Shown: positions 46,852 to 55,722 of the stretch, in pieces | Layout: each line of letters opens with the position of its first letter | Numbering within the stretch: position 1 is the first letter of the stretch | NCBI RefSeq assembly: GCF_002240055.1 | Contig: NZ_CP016753.1 | Location: forward strand, 62,001 to 126,000 | Direction: 5' to 3' | DNA: 64,000 nt | Source: Leptotrichia sp. oral taxon 498 | Lineage (GTDB): Bacteria > Fusobacteriota > Fusobacteriia > Fusobacteriales > Leptotrichiaceae | Program-made: the position numbers and the translations under genes | The notes under the pieces: model-generated | The model's input: the letters and a program-made list of their open reading frames with translations, nothing else | The model's database searches: none | What the model was told of the DNA's origin: nothing

Positions 46852-48501
46852 ATGAATGCTGCGTCGATTAACTACCAACAGATGATATTCGGATTTTTAG
46901 GTGGACTTGGATTATTTCTATTTTATATGAAATATATGGGAGATGGACTTCAAATGGCAGCTGGAGATAAACTTCGATATATCTTGGATAAATATACAAC
47001 TTCACCTTTTTTAGGAGTCTTAGTTGGGATTTTAATAACAGCTCTTATTCAATCCAGTTCAGGAACGACAGTAATTACAATAGGACTTGTCGGAGCGGGA
47101 TTACTGACACTTCGTCAAGCTATAGGAATTGTAATGGGAGCTAATATTGGTACAACAATTACAACATTTATTATAGGATTTAATATATCACATTATGCAC
47201 TTCCAATTATATTTGTAGGTTCGCTATGTCTTTTTTTCTTTAAAAATCAGACCATGAATAACGCCGGGAGAATTTTATTTGGATTTGGAGGAATATTTTT
47301 TGCACTAAGCTTGATGTCAAATGCGATGGCTCCACTTAGATACCTTCCCGCTTTTAAAACTTTAACCACAAGCTTGGGAAAAAATCCTATTCTAGGAGTT
47401 CTTTTGGGAACTGGGATGACTATGGCTGTACAGGCGTCAAGTGCCACAATAAGTATTATCCAAAATATTTATCAAGAAGGGCTTATGCCACTAAAATCTT
47501 TACTTCCAGTTCTTTTTGGAGATAATATTGGAACTACAATAACAGCTATTTTAGCTTCAATAGGGGCTAACACATCAGCAAAAAGACTCGCATTATCTCA
47601 TACCTTATTCAATATGATTGGTACTGTAATATTTATGATTGTTTTAATCCCTTTTACAATGTATGTGACTAAAATGCAGCAAATTTTCTATTTGAACCCC
47701 AAAGTTACAATTGCATTTGCTCATGCTTCCTTTAATATAATTACAACAATACTTTTATTTCCGTTTATTAGAGTTTTGGAATATATAGTTGTTAAAGTAA
47801 TAAAAGACAAAGATGAAGACAAAGCGGAAGAATTTAAGCCAAAATATTTGGATATGGCTTTATTAAATGCACCTTCTATTGCAATTGGACAAGTAAAACA
47901 AGAAATATTAATTATGATTTCAATGGCTCTTGAGAACTTAAAAGAATCTGTTGAGTTCTTTCATTCACACAATGAAAAATTAGCTAAAAATGTTGAACTT
48001 TCTGAAGATAACATAAATAGCATGGATCAGGAAATCACAAAATATTTAACAATGTTATCACAGGGAACTTTCACTGAAAAAGAAGGAGAAGAAATCAGCA
48101 TTTACCTTGATATGTGCCGTGACGTTGAAAGAATCGGCGACCACGCTTTCGGAATAGTTAAAGATGTTCAATATGAAATAAAAAAAGAATTGGTTTTTTC
48201 TGATGTGGCACATAACGAAGTGAGTAAACTTCTTGAAATTACTGTAAAATTAATTGAAACAGCGATTGACGCACTAAAAGAAAATGACAATGAAAAAGCT
48301 TTTTCTGTGATTGATTTGCACAATAAATTATATAGAAAAGAAAAAGAAGTAAGAAAAGCTCACATAAAAAGAGTAAGTAAACAGGAATGCGATGTAAAAG
48401 CTGGACTTTACTACATAGATGTCATTTCTCACTTCACAAGAGTTGGAGATCATGGGAGAAATTTAGTTGAGAAAATGATTGAAACCAAAGTGAGTAAATA
48501 A
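46852..48501 (+). CDS. Na/Pi cotransporter family protein with PhoU-like tail
   Basis: A 549-residue protein with two inverted transporter halves: the QSSSGTTVITIGLVGAGL motif in the first and QASSATISIIQNIYQEG in the second mark the NptA/PF02690 family. From about 345 on, a helical PhoU-like domain follows (ISIYLDMCRDVERIGDHAFG and FTRVGDHGRNLVEK). It probably moves phosphate with sodium, in or out. GAAAGGA is nine bases before the chosen ATG at 46852; an ATG at 46843 is too close to it. A terminator follows. Confidence 0.9.
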   Translation: MNAASINYQQMIFGFLGGLGLFLFYMKYMGDGLQMAAGDKLRYILDKYTTSPFLGVLVGILITALIQSSSGTTVITIGLVGAGLLTLRQAIGIVMGANIGTTITTFIIGFNISHYALPIIFVGSLCLFFFKNQTMNNAGRILFGFGGIFFALSLMSNAMAPLRYLPAFKTLTTSLGKNPILGVLLGTGMTMAVQASSATISIIQNIYQEGLMPLKSLLPVLFGDNIGTTITAILASIGANTSAKRLALSHTLFNMIGTVIFMIVLIPFTMYVTKMQQIFYLNPKVTIAFAHASFNIITTILLFPFIRVLEYIVVKVIKDKDEDKAEEFKPKYLDMALLNAPSIAIGQVKQEILIMISMALENLKESVEFFHSHNEKLAKNVELSEDNINSMDQEITKYLTMLSQGTFTEKEGEEISIYLDMCRDVERIGDHAFGIVKDVQYEIKKELVFSDVAHNEVSKLLEITVKLIETAIDALKENDNEKAFSVIDLHNKLYRKEKEVRKAHIKRVSKQECDVKAGLYYIDVISHFTRVGDHGRNLVEKMIETKVSK

Positions 48502-48510
48502 AAATAAAAT

Positions 48511-48548
48511 AAAAACTGCCTTACTTTCATAAATAAGACAGTTTTTTT
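48511..48548. terminator. Terminator shared by the Na/Pi gene and the convergent lipoprotein gene
   Basis: AAAAACTG-CCTTA pairs with TAAG-ACAGTTTTT with one mismatch, followed by a T-run on the plus strand and an A-run start that serves the minus strand. Confidence 0.85.
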
Positions 48549-48550
48549 AT

Positions 48551-49141
48551 TTATTGTAATACAAAAATCAACTGTTTTCCGCCATTTCCGTATAATCCCA
48601 ATTTATTATTTTTTACTTTATAGGTGTAAGTTCCATCTGATAAACTATCACTTTTTTGATTAAATGACAAATTTTTCTTTTCTACACTTGTCCCATTTTC
48701 ACCTTCAACTGTGTAAACCACTCTATACTGTGTTCCCTGTCTTTCAAAAGTGACCACTCTGTCGTCGAGTGAAAATTGGTGTCCTAAAACACCATCTACA
48801 TGTTTTAATGTCGGACTATTTTTCGCTTGAGGATTTGGAGATTGTTGTACCCCATTTTGAACTTGATTTTGAGTTTGATCTGTATTTCCATCTTGATCAT
48901 TTTGCGGCTGCAATGCTGTCTTAGTTGGATTTGTTGTATCTAAAGCTTGAGTTTGTTGTGATTGCTGTTGTTTATTTGTAGCATCAGATGTGCTGTTGCT
49001 ATTTGCATCACTTGACTGAGATTGTGAAATATTTTCTTCAGGTTTTTCCACATTTGCTGGATCAGATTCTTTATTACAGCTAATCGTTAAAACTGCTAAA
49101 ATTCCAATCAACAAATATATTTTAAAAAAATTTTTTTTCAT
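48551..49141 (-). CDS. Gln/Asn/Ser-rich lipoprotein
   Basis: A 196-residue lipoprotein. The leader KIYLLIGILAVLTISC gives Cys22 as anchor. Residues about 35-110 are a flexible linker of Gln, Asn, Ser and Thr, probably a spacer across the periplasm. The last 85 residues form a small beta-rich domain (VLGHQFSLDDRVVTFERQG and DGTYTYKVKNNKLGLYG). I do not recognise the family. AAAGGAGTG precedes the ATG. It ends at the shared terminator. Confidence 0.75.
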   Translation of the reverse strand: MKKNFFKIYLLIGILAVLTISCNKESDPANVEKPEENISQSQSSDANSNSTSDATNKQQQSQQTQALDTTNPTKTALQPQNDQDGNTDQTQNQVQNGVQQSPNPQAKNSPTLKHVDGVLGHQFSLDDRVVTFERQGTQYRVVYTVEGENGTSVEKKNLSFNQKSDSLSDGTYTYKVKNNKLGLYGNGGKQLIFVLQ

Positions 49142-49253
49142 AAATTTTTTTCACTCCTTTTTTTTGTTTTATTTTTACTTTTATTATTTTTTCTAATTTT
49201 TTTATATTCATTTTTATTTTTTCGACTATTTATTTTTCTATCTGTTTTTTCGT

Positions 49254-50252
49254 TTATTTTTTTGTTTCTACAAATTTCACATTTTTTGAAATGCTCTCAG
49301 GAATTTTTATTCCCAATAATTCCATATTTTGTTTATTTACTTCGATTTTTAAATCTTTTACATTTTCAATCGGAATTTCATTTGGCTTTTTCCCATCTTT
49401 CAATATTTGAGCGGCTATTTCTCCAGAACGGTAACCTATGTCATAATCAGTCGTCCCTTGTGAAATAAATCCTCCTGCATTTGAATAAATATTATTTGTC
49501 CCAAAAATTGGTTTTTTCTCTCTGTTAAAAATATCCAATATTGCTGAAATATATGAAGCAACTGTATTATCTTGAATCGCATACAATAAATCCGCTTGTT
49601 TTACCACAAGATTGGCCGCTGACACAAGCTCGGTTCCATTAGTTACAGATTTATCAACTACATTAAATCCATATTTTGGTGCCAATCTTTTCAAATTATT
49701 TACTTCAGAAACAGAATTTTGTTCAGATGAATTATAAATTATTCCTATATTTTTAGCTTTTGGAAATAATTCTTTCATCAATTTCAAATTTTCTTCCACT
49801 GGAGCTGCTCCACTTGTTCCAGTAACATTTGATATTCCTACTAATCCTGCACTCTTTGGATCTGTCACAGAAGCAAACACAACAGGGATATTTTTATCCA
49901 CCTGATTTTTTGCCGCCTGAGCTGTTGGCGTAGTTATAGCATAAACTAAATCTTTTTTGTCTGATGAAAATTGCTGCATTATTAAAGTTTGATTACTCAT
50001 TTCGTTATTTGCAATTTTGTCATCATAATCCGCTTTTATCCCTGCTTTGGCAAGTGCATCCTTAAATCCTTGTTTTGCTGCATTTAATGCTGGGTGATCA
50101 ACAATCTGCGACACTCCTATTTTGTAAACTTTTTCATTTTTTGTAGCTTGGGAATTAGTAGAATTGTTAGAATTATTACTCTTATTTCCGCAAGCTAAAA
50201 TCATTCCTCCAAGCATACCGAATAACAGTACACCTCTCATAATTTTTTTCAT
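49254..50252 (-). CDS. ABC substrate-binding lipoprotein (PF04392, TrpX-like)
   Basis: A 332-residue periplasmic-binding lipoprotein. The leader ends in GGMILAC, with Cys21 as anchor. The mature protein has IGVSQIVDHPALN, TPTAQAAKN, PVVFASVTDPKSAGLV and GIIYNSSEQNSV, typical of the ABC_sub_bind (TrpX/TyrX) family that binds aromatic amino acids. No permease or ATPase gene is adjacent, so it may serve a transporter encoded elsewhere. AGGAGG precedes the ATG. Substrate is inferred from the family only. Confidence 0.88.
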   Translation of the reverse strand: MKKIMRGVLLFGMLGGMILACGNKSNNSNNSTNSQATKNEKVYKIGVSQIVDHPALNAAKQGFKDALAKAGIKADYDDKIANNEMSNQTLIMQQFSSDKKDLVYAITTPTAQAAKNQVDKNIPVVFASVTDPKSAGLVGISNVTGTSGAAPVEENLKLMKELFPKAKNIGIIYNSSEQNSVSEVNNLKRLAPKYGFNVVDKSVTNGTELVSAANLVVKQADLLYAIQDNTVASYISAILDIFNREKKPIFGTNNIYSNAGGFISQGTTDYDIGYRSGEIAAQILKDGKKPNEIPIENVKDLKIEVNKQNMELLGIKIPESISKNVKFVETKK

Positions 50253-50381
50253 CTGATTTTCCTCCTAAAATAAATTTTATTTTTTATCATTTATATTTTA
50301 CCATATTTTTTATTAAAAATAAAAAAATTTTTTTAATAAAAAAACACTAACTTTCGTCAATGTAAATCAATAATTTTATTT

Positions 50382-50407
50382 AAAAAAATAGGAGTTTTTA
50401 AACTCCT
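50382..50407 (-). terminator. Terminator after rpmF
   Basis: AGGAGTTT (50390-50397) and AAACTCCT (50400-50407) form a tight stem; on the minus strand seven or more T follow. It starts four bases after the rpmF stop. Confidence 0.9.
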
Positions 50408-50411
50408 GTAA

Positions 50412-50606
50412 TTATTCAGCTTCTGTTGTAGTTTCATCAGTTTTCAACACTTGTCTACCTCTGTATACTCCTGTTTCTAAATTTAATCTGTGAGGTCTTC
50501 TCACTGTTCCGTCAGCTTCTACCACAATATTTGGAGCTGTGATTGCATCATGTGCTCTTCTCATATTTCTTTTAGCTTTGGAAGTTCTTTTCTTAGGTAC
50601 TGCCAT
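50412..50606 (-). CDS. rpmF: 50S ribosomal protein L32
   Basis: A 64-residue protein starting [20 protein letters not shown], the hallmark L32 start. The zinc Cys pair found in some L32 proteins is absent, so it is of the Cys-less type. GGAAAGGAG precedes the ATG. The usual upstream yceD partner is not adjacent; the preceding gene on this strand is nadR, 212 bases away, and the gap is featureless A/T-rich DNA. Confidence 0.95.
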   Translation of the reverse strand: MAVPKKRTSKAKRNMRRAHDAITAPNIVVEADGTVRRPHRLNLETGVYRGRQVLKTDETTTEAE

Positions 50607-50818
50607 TATTTATCGACTCCTTTCCATATTTTTATCATTTCATTTATAGATAATTTGCTAAAAAATCTTTTTATTTTGACAAATTTGCCACTTTTAAATT
50701 TTTTAGTTTTTATCATATTAAAAAAACTTTCTAAATTTTTATAGTAATTCATTATATCATATATTGATATATTTTGCAACTTGCCAAATGCGAAAATTTT
50801 TATTTTAACATCAAAAAA

Positions 50819-51943
50819 TTACTCATAGCTATCTGCAATTTCCTGCAAATTTTCTTCTCCATTCAAATATGCCTTTATAATATGCTTACAAGCCAAATAT
50901 CTGTTTTCATAGCTATTTGATTTCACAGTCACATACGAAATATTATATTCTTTATACAATTTTTTTAATAGTTTTTGAAATTTTTCTCTTCTGTCGTCGT
51001 CTCCAATCGAACGAAGCCCATCATTTACCCATTTTACATTATTTTCCAAAAGTATTGTAAGATCAAATCTATAATTTTGCACAAACTCTCTGACAATCGG
51101 ATTATCTCTTTCTTCATACGTCAGACAAAACGCCAAAGTTGTGATGTAATCCGTATCTATCAGTGCAAATTTATTTGCATTTCTTGCTGCATACAAGACA
51201 TTTGACTGATGTCCAAAAACTATCTTTTCATAATCCGAATATTGCAAGGCATCTTCATCTCCGCCTAATTTTTCAAAGACATATTCACGCCCATATTCCC
51301 AAGCAGAACTTGTGTTAAACACATTGGCAAGTTTGTCTATCATGATACTTTTTCCGCTGCTCTCACCGCCACATATAGTTATAATGGGGATTAAATGTTC
51401 TCTTACTTCTCTAGGTAAATAATTCCAATATTTGCTTGGATTTTCTCTGATTTCGTGAGAATTTACATTATATTCATTGTAATTTTCATCAATTGATTTC
51501 GTCTGTGAGCCAAAATACTTTAAATAATATTTTTTATCATCCTTGTGATTACTTATGAAAATCACATTATTTTCCCAATCTAAATTTTTTTTATTTTTTT
51601 TACTCTCTTTATTTTCTCTATTTTCTCTTTTTTCAATTTCATCTTTCAATAATTTTGACCACTTTTCCCAGCCGTCTGGATATGGCGGGCAATCGTCTTC
51701 GTTAAACAAAAAAGAAACTATATTAGGCTGATTTTTAAATGTCTGTTTGACAAAACGAAGTCTGTCCTTTGGTGTTATTTCTTTCACAAACCTAGAATTT
51801 GAAGTAATAAGGTCGTCTCCATCAGTCGAATATGAAACTACTACATATAATTTTTCCACTATTCCACTTGCCCTTTGAATTAAATTCACATGTCCTATGT
51901 GAAGCGGAAAAAATTTCCCTACAACAATTCCTATTTTTTTCAT
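50819..51943 (-). CDS. nadR: NadR: NMN adenylyltransferase / ribosylnicotinamide kinase
   Basis: A 374-residue two-domain NAD salvage protein. The nucleotidyltransferase site is GKFFPLHIGHVNLI near residue 8. The kinase P-loop GGESSGKSIM lies near 195, followed by WEYGREYVFEK and LIDTDYITT. The N-terminal DNA-binding domain of the enterobacterial repressor NadR is absent, so it is an enzyme only. It is intact, unlike the paralogue at 45699. AGAAAGAGG precedes the ATG. Confidence 0.92.
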   Translation of the reverse strand: MKKIGIVVGKFFPLHIGHVNLIQRASGIVEKLYVVVSYSTDGDDLITSNSRFVKEITPKDRLRFVKQTFKNQPNIVSFLFNEDDCPPYPDGWEKWSKLLKDEIEKRENRENKESKKNKKNLDWENNVIFISNHKDDKKYYLKYFGSQTKSIDENYNEYNVNSHEIRENPSKYWNYLPREVREHLIPIITICGGESSGKSIMIDKLANVFNTSSAWEYGREYVFEKLGGDEDALQYSDYEKIVFGHQSNVLYAARNANKFALIDTDYITTLAFCLTYEERDNPIVREFVQNYRFDLTILLENNVKWVNDGLRSIGDDDRREKFQKLLKKLYKEYNISYVTVKSNSYENRYLACKHIIKAYLNGEENLQEIADSYE

Positions 51944-51998
51944 TTTTCCTCTTTCTAAAATCTTTTAAGTTTTTTATTTTAATATTTGTTTTTATATA

Positions 51999-52040
51999 CA
52001 AAAACTTCTACATACTAAAAAAGCATATAGAAGTTTTTTT
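51999..52040 (-). terminator. Terminator after nusB
   Basis: AAAAACTTCTA and TAGAAGTTTTT flank an 17-base loop with a small inner ATAC/GCATAT pairing. T-runs follow on both strands. It sits between nusB and the next minus-strand gene, nadR. Confidence 0.8.
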
Positions 52041-52050
52041 ATTTTTATTC

Positions 52051-52452
52051 CTATTTCATATTTTTTACTAATTTTGCAAGAATTCCATTCAGAAAATCCT
52101 TTGTGTCATTGTAAGAATATTTTTTTGCAAGTTCCAAAACTTCGTTTATTGCAATTTCAAATCCTACTTTTTTTATAAGGATTTCATAAAAAGAGATTTT
52201 TAATAATACCTTTTCTATTGTTCCCAGTCTTTCATAAGTCCAACCGTCAAGTGTATTTTTTATTTTTTCTACTAAAATTTCTTCATTTTCAATAATTTCA
52301 GTTACATAACTTTTTAAAAAATTAATCTGGTCTTCTTTTGTAATTTTTTCTTCTTCGACAACTTCCTCAATTCTTTTTTGAATATCGTTATCAATTAATT
52401 CATGTTCAAAAAGAAGCTTAAAAATTTCTTCTCTAATTTTTCTTCTTGTCAT
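52051..52452 (-). CDS. nusB: Transcription antitermination protein NusB
   Basis: A 133-residue all-helical protein: TRRKIREEIFKLLFEHEL at the start, DGWTYERLGTIEKVLLKISFYEIL, and EVLELAKKYSYNDTKDFLNGILAKL at the end. It binds boxA RNA with S10 to keep rRNA operons transcribed. I chose ATG 52452, after AGGAAGGG; the frame from 52479 adds nine residues. It ends the accB-accC-asp23-amaP-nusB run, an order shared with many Firmicutes. Confidence 0.93.
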   Translation of the reverse strand: MTRRKIREEIFKLLFEHELIDNDIQKRIEEVVEEEKITKEDQINFLKSYVTEIIENEEILVEKIKNTLDGWTYERLGTIEKVLLKISFYEILIKKVGFEIAINEVLELAKKYSYNDTKDFLNGILAKLVKNMK

Positions 52453-52633
52453 CAAAATTTCCCTTCCTAAAATCTTCAAAATACTCGAACTACCATAGAA
52501 AAAATCCTGTGGTTCTCAGTAAATTTACCAAGCTATCCTCATTGTTCTTGCGGTTCTTATATTATTTCTTAGATAATATTTCCAATTATTCTTGCAATTT
52601 TATTTTTTTAAGTTACTCTGTTTTTTCTTTTTT

Positions 52634-53266
52634 TTAAAAATTTTTCTCTTTTTCAATTTCTTTTTCTTGATTTTTATCTGTACTTTCAGATTTTTTTGTT
52701 TCAGAATCTTTTTCAGAAAAATCCATAGCTTTTCTTTCTGTTATTGTTTCACTTAAAACTTTTCTTAATTTTATTTTACTTTTTTTTACTGTAATTCCAG
52801 TTGAATGAAAAACATATTCGGTTAATTCATTTTGAATCTCTGAGAGCTTGTCATTCAAATTTTCTACATTATATGTATCCACACTCGCTTCAATAATAAC
52901 CGCTTTTCCTTTTGAATATGATTTCACTTTTGAGTTTTTTATAATTTCTTTTGTTTTTAAAAACTCTTTTGTCGTTTCATTTATTGTTTTAATTGATACT
53001 TCAATTTCGCCACTTTTACTTCTCACTTTTTTATTTTGAGAATATTTAGTAAGTTTGTTGATATATGAAAGTAAAAATAAAACTAAATAAATTACTGCAA
53101 CTACTCCAACTAAAATCTTAACATTAAAATTACTCAAATCAACCGCACTATCCAACTGATCTAAATATGTTGTTTTGAATAAAATATCTGAAATACTAGA
53201 AAAAGCAATTCCAATAAATCCCAATATCACTGATAATTTTGCTAAAAATCCTAATATAGCTGTCAT
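52634..53266 (-). CDS. amaP: AmaP-like membrane anchor for Asp23
   Basis: A 210-residue protein with two N-terminal membrane segments (ILGFLAKLSVILGFIGIAFSS and ILVGVVAVIYLVLFLLSYI), then a cytoplasmic domain similar in strand pattern to Asp23 (SGEIEVSIKTINE, AVIIEASVDTYNVENL), and a charged Lys/Glu/Ser tail. AmaP anchors Asp23 at the membrane in staphylococci. It starts ten bases after the asp23 gene. The 181 bases to nusB hold no gene. Confidence 0.82.
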   Translation of the reverse strand: MTAILGFLAKLSVILGFIGIAFSSISDILFKTTYLDQLDSAVDLSNFNVKILVGVVAVIYLVLFLLSYINKLTKYSQNKKVRSKSGEIEVSIKTINETTKEFLKTKEIIKNSKVKSYSKGKAVIIEASVDTYNVENLNDKLSEIQNELTEYVFHSTGITVKKSKIKLRKVLSETITERKAMDFSEKDSETKKSESTDKNQEKEIEKEKNF

Positions 53267-53276
53267 TTATCCACAC

Positions 53277-53660
53277 CTATTCCTCTGTTTGTTCTGCCAC
53301 TGCTACTTCATTTTTTTTATCATCTTCAACAATTTTTTGAATGTATACATTCACTTCTTGAACTTTTAATCCAGTTGTTTCTGTGATTGCTTTTACCACT
53401 TTTGTCTGAATTTCTCCAGCAAGGGCTGGTAATTGGTAACCCATTTTAGCTACAATATACAAGTCGATTGTACATTCAGTTTCACCAACTTCTACATCAA
53501 TTCCTTTTCCTCCAGCAGATACGCTTTGGAAAAATTTAATTATTTCATTTTTTGATTTTCCTCCAACTAAACTGCTTACTCCTTCAATTTCTGAAACTAC
53601 TAATTCTGCAATTGTTGCAACAACTTCCTGTGATATATTTACATTTCCTAATTCGTTCAT
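53277..53660 (-). CDS. Asp23/Gls24-family envelope stress protein
   Basis: A 127-residue Asp23 protein: GNVNISQEVVATIAELVVSEIEGV at the start, then VEVGETECTIDLYIVAKMGYQLP and VQEVNVYIQKIV. The family forms membrane-linked filaments or helps the envelope under alkaline stress. It is unusual to think of it in a diderm, but fusobacteria keep this set. AGGAGG precedes the ATG, and its likely anchor gene follows at once. Confidence 0.93.
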   Translation of the reverse strand: MNELGNVNISQEVVATIAELVVSEIEGVSSLVGGKSKNEIIKFFQSVSAGGKGIDVEVGETECTIDLYIVAKMGYQLPALAGEIQTKVVKAITETTGLKVQEVNVYIQKIVEDDKKNEVAVAEQTEE

Positions 53661-53723
53661 TTTGATTCCTCCTAAATTTTAAAATTAAATATTTAATTTT
53701 TTTAAACAGTTTTTCCCATTTTT

Positions 53724-53746
53724 AAAAAACAGGAAATCTTGTTTTT
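53724..53746 (-). terminator. Weak hairpin between accC and asp23
   Basis: AAAAAACA and TGTTTTT pair around an eight-base loop, with T-rich sequence after it on the minus strand. It may partly separate accBC from asp23-amaP. No other signal is clear in 53661-53804. Confidence 0.4.
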
Positions 53747-53804
53747 ATTAATAAAATTATACCACAATTTTTTATTTTTTTCATCTTTATTTTAATAATT
53801 TTTT

Positions 53805-55160
53805 TTATTTTTCCAAAACTTCGCTAAAATAAGTTTCAATAAAGTTTGTATAAAATTTTCCTTCTCTAAATGCCTTGTTTTTAAAAACTTTTTGATGAAA
53901 AGGAATTGTTGTGTCAATTCCTTCGATTATAAATTCCTTTAATGCTCTTTCCATTCTTACAATCGCTTCTTCACGATTTTTTCCTTTGACTATTAACTTA
54001 GCTATCATCGAATCGTAATAAGGCGGTATTTCATAATTTTGGTACGAGTGTGAATCCACTCTCACTCCAATTCCACCAGACGGAATATATTTTTCCAAAA
54101 TACCAGACGACGGCAAAAATCCATTTTCTGAATCTTCAGCATTTATTCTGCACTCAATTACATGTCCATGTATGTTTATATCTTTTTGAGTAAAACTCAA
54201 TTTTTCTCCCGCTGCCACTCTTATTTGCTCTTTTACTAAATCAACTCCTGTAATTTCTTCACTTATTGTATGTTCCACTTGAATTCTCGTATTCATTTCC
54301 ATAAAATAAAAATTCATTTCTTTGTCAACCAGAAATTCCAATGTTCCAACACTGTCATAACCTATCCCTTTAGCTAATTTTACTGCAAATTTTCCCATTT
54401 TTTCACGAGTCTTTGCGTCAATTCCAGCTGATGGGCTTTCCTCTATCAATTTTTGATGTCTTCTTTGAATAGAGCAATCTCTTTCTCCTAAATGAACGAC
54501 ATTTCCATATTTATCTCCAATCACTTGAATTTCAACATGTCTTGGTTCTTCAACATATTTTTCAATATAAACATCTGGATTTCCAAAATTTGCTTTGGCT
54601 TCATTTTGCGCAACGACATAGTTTTCAACTAATTCTTGTTCATTATGAGCAATTCTCATACCTTTTCCACCGCCACCGGCAGTTGCTTTTATCATGACAG
54701 GATAAGTTATCCATTCTGCAATTTCTTTAGCTTCTTCAACACTTGGGACAATTCCGTCCGAACCTTTTGTCATTGGAACTTTATGTTTACTTGCAGTTTC
54801 TCTTGCAGTCGCTTTATCTCCCATCATGCTAATAAGTTCAGGTTTAGGGCCAATAAACACAATACCATTTTTTTCACAAATTTCAGCAAATCTTTGATTT
54901 TCTGATAAGAATCCATATCCTGGATGAATTGCCTCACTATCTGTAATTTGTGCCGCTGAAATGATATTTGGTATTTTTAAATAAGAATCAGCAGCACTTG
55001 GCTTTCCAATACAAATTGCCTCATCTGCAAGTTTTACATGCAGGGAATCCTTATCCGCTTCTGAATATACAGCAACTGTCGCAATTCCCAATTCTCTTGC
55101 TGCTCTTATAATCCTCACAGCGATTTCCCCTCTATTTGCTATTAATATTTTTTTAAACAT
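53805..55160 (-). CDS. accC: Biotin carboxylase AccC
   Basis: A 451-residue ATP-grasp enzyme that carboxylates biotin. It starts [20 protein letters not shown], holds the glycine loop [12 protein letters not shown], the [15 protein letters not shown] block and [20 protein letters not shown], and all expected catalytic residues. 451 residues is the acetyl-CoA carboxylase subunit length. AGGAGG precedes the ATG. It lies 30 bases after the accB-like gene, whose product lacks the biotin lysine, so its true biotin partner is in doubt. Confidence 0.95.
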   Translation of the reverse strand: MFKKILIANRGEIAVRIIRAARELGIATVAVYSEADKDSLHVKLADEAICIGKPSAADSYLKIPNIISAAQITDSEAIHPGYGFLSENQRFAEICEKNGIVFIGPKPELISMMGDKATARETASKHKVPMTKGSDGIVPSVEEAKEIAEWITYPVMIKATAGGGGKGMRIAHNEQELVENYVVAQNEAKANFGNPDVYIEKYVEEPRHVEIQVIGDKYGNVVHLGERDCSIQRRHQKLIEESPSAGIDAKTREKMGKFAVKLAKGIGYDSVGTLEFLVDKEMNFYFMEMNTRIQVEHTISEEITGVDLVKEQIRVAAGEKLSFTQKDINIHGHVIECRINAEDSENGFLPSSGILEKYIPSGGIGVRVDSHSYQNYEIPPYYDSMIAKLIVKGKNREEAIVRMERALKEFIIEGIDTTIPFHQKVFKNKAFREGKFYTNFIETYFSEVLEK

Positions 55161-55190
55161 TGATTCCTCCTAAATATTAACTTTTTTAAT

Positions 55191-55586
55191 TTATTTTATT
55201 TCGATTTTAAATAATTCTTTTGAAAAATCAACGGCGATTCCATCAGAGACCAAAACTTCTTTTATCACTCCGTCAACTGTGGCTCTTACTTCATTTTCAA
55301 TTCCCATTGTGTAAATTTTAGCTAATATTTCACCTTTTTTAACTTCTTTTCCACTATTTACATTTAATAATTTTATCTTCCCAACATTATCTGACTTAAT
55401 AATTTCTTCTTTTTTTACCTTTTCTTCTTTTTTCATAACTTTTACAGGATGGGACACATTTATTTTTTGACTGGCATCACAAGAATTAATCAATGTTAAT
55501 TTCATTTTTCCATATCTAATTTTAAGCTCTTCCAACTCTTCTTTTTTCATAACTTTCATCAATTCTTGAATATCTTTTAATTCCAT
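55191..55586 (-). CDS. AccB-like biotinyl-domain protein lacking the biotin lysine
   Basis: A protein of about 131 residues laid out like AccB: helical N-terminal part (MELKDIQELMKVMKKEEL), charged linker, and C-terminal lipoyl/biotinyl domain from about 68 (NVGKIKLLNV, VKKGEILAKI, DGVIKEVLVSDG). The attachment site of the family is Glu-Ala-Met-Lys-Met; here the text is YTMGIENEV, so Gly96 (counting the tandem Met) replaces the Lys, while both flanks align well. It cannot be biotinylated at that place. The position before accC is conserved synteny. It may be a scaffold, a decayed subunit, or a sign that another BCCP is used. Confidence 0.8.
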   Translation of the reverse strand: MELKDIQELMKVMKKEELEELKIRYGKMKLTLINSCDASQKINVSHPVKVMKKEEKVKKEEIIKSDNVGKIKLLNVNSGKEVKKGEILAKIYTMGIENEVRATVDGVIKEVLVSDGIAVDFSKELFKIEIK

Positions 55587-55722
55587 CATTTCTCCTCATT
55601 TTAAAACTATCATTTTTAAAAATTTAAATTTTTTTATTTTGTATTAATCGCTTAATTTTGATAATTTATTATAACATACAATATTATATTTTACAATATT
55701 TTTAAGGTTTCAAGAAAGATCA

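Noticed and set aside
48551-49141. Gln-rich lipoprotein as a prion-like or toxin protein
   Set aside because: The Gln/Asn/Ser stretch fits a simple periplasmic linker, and nothing else supports a special role.
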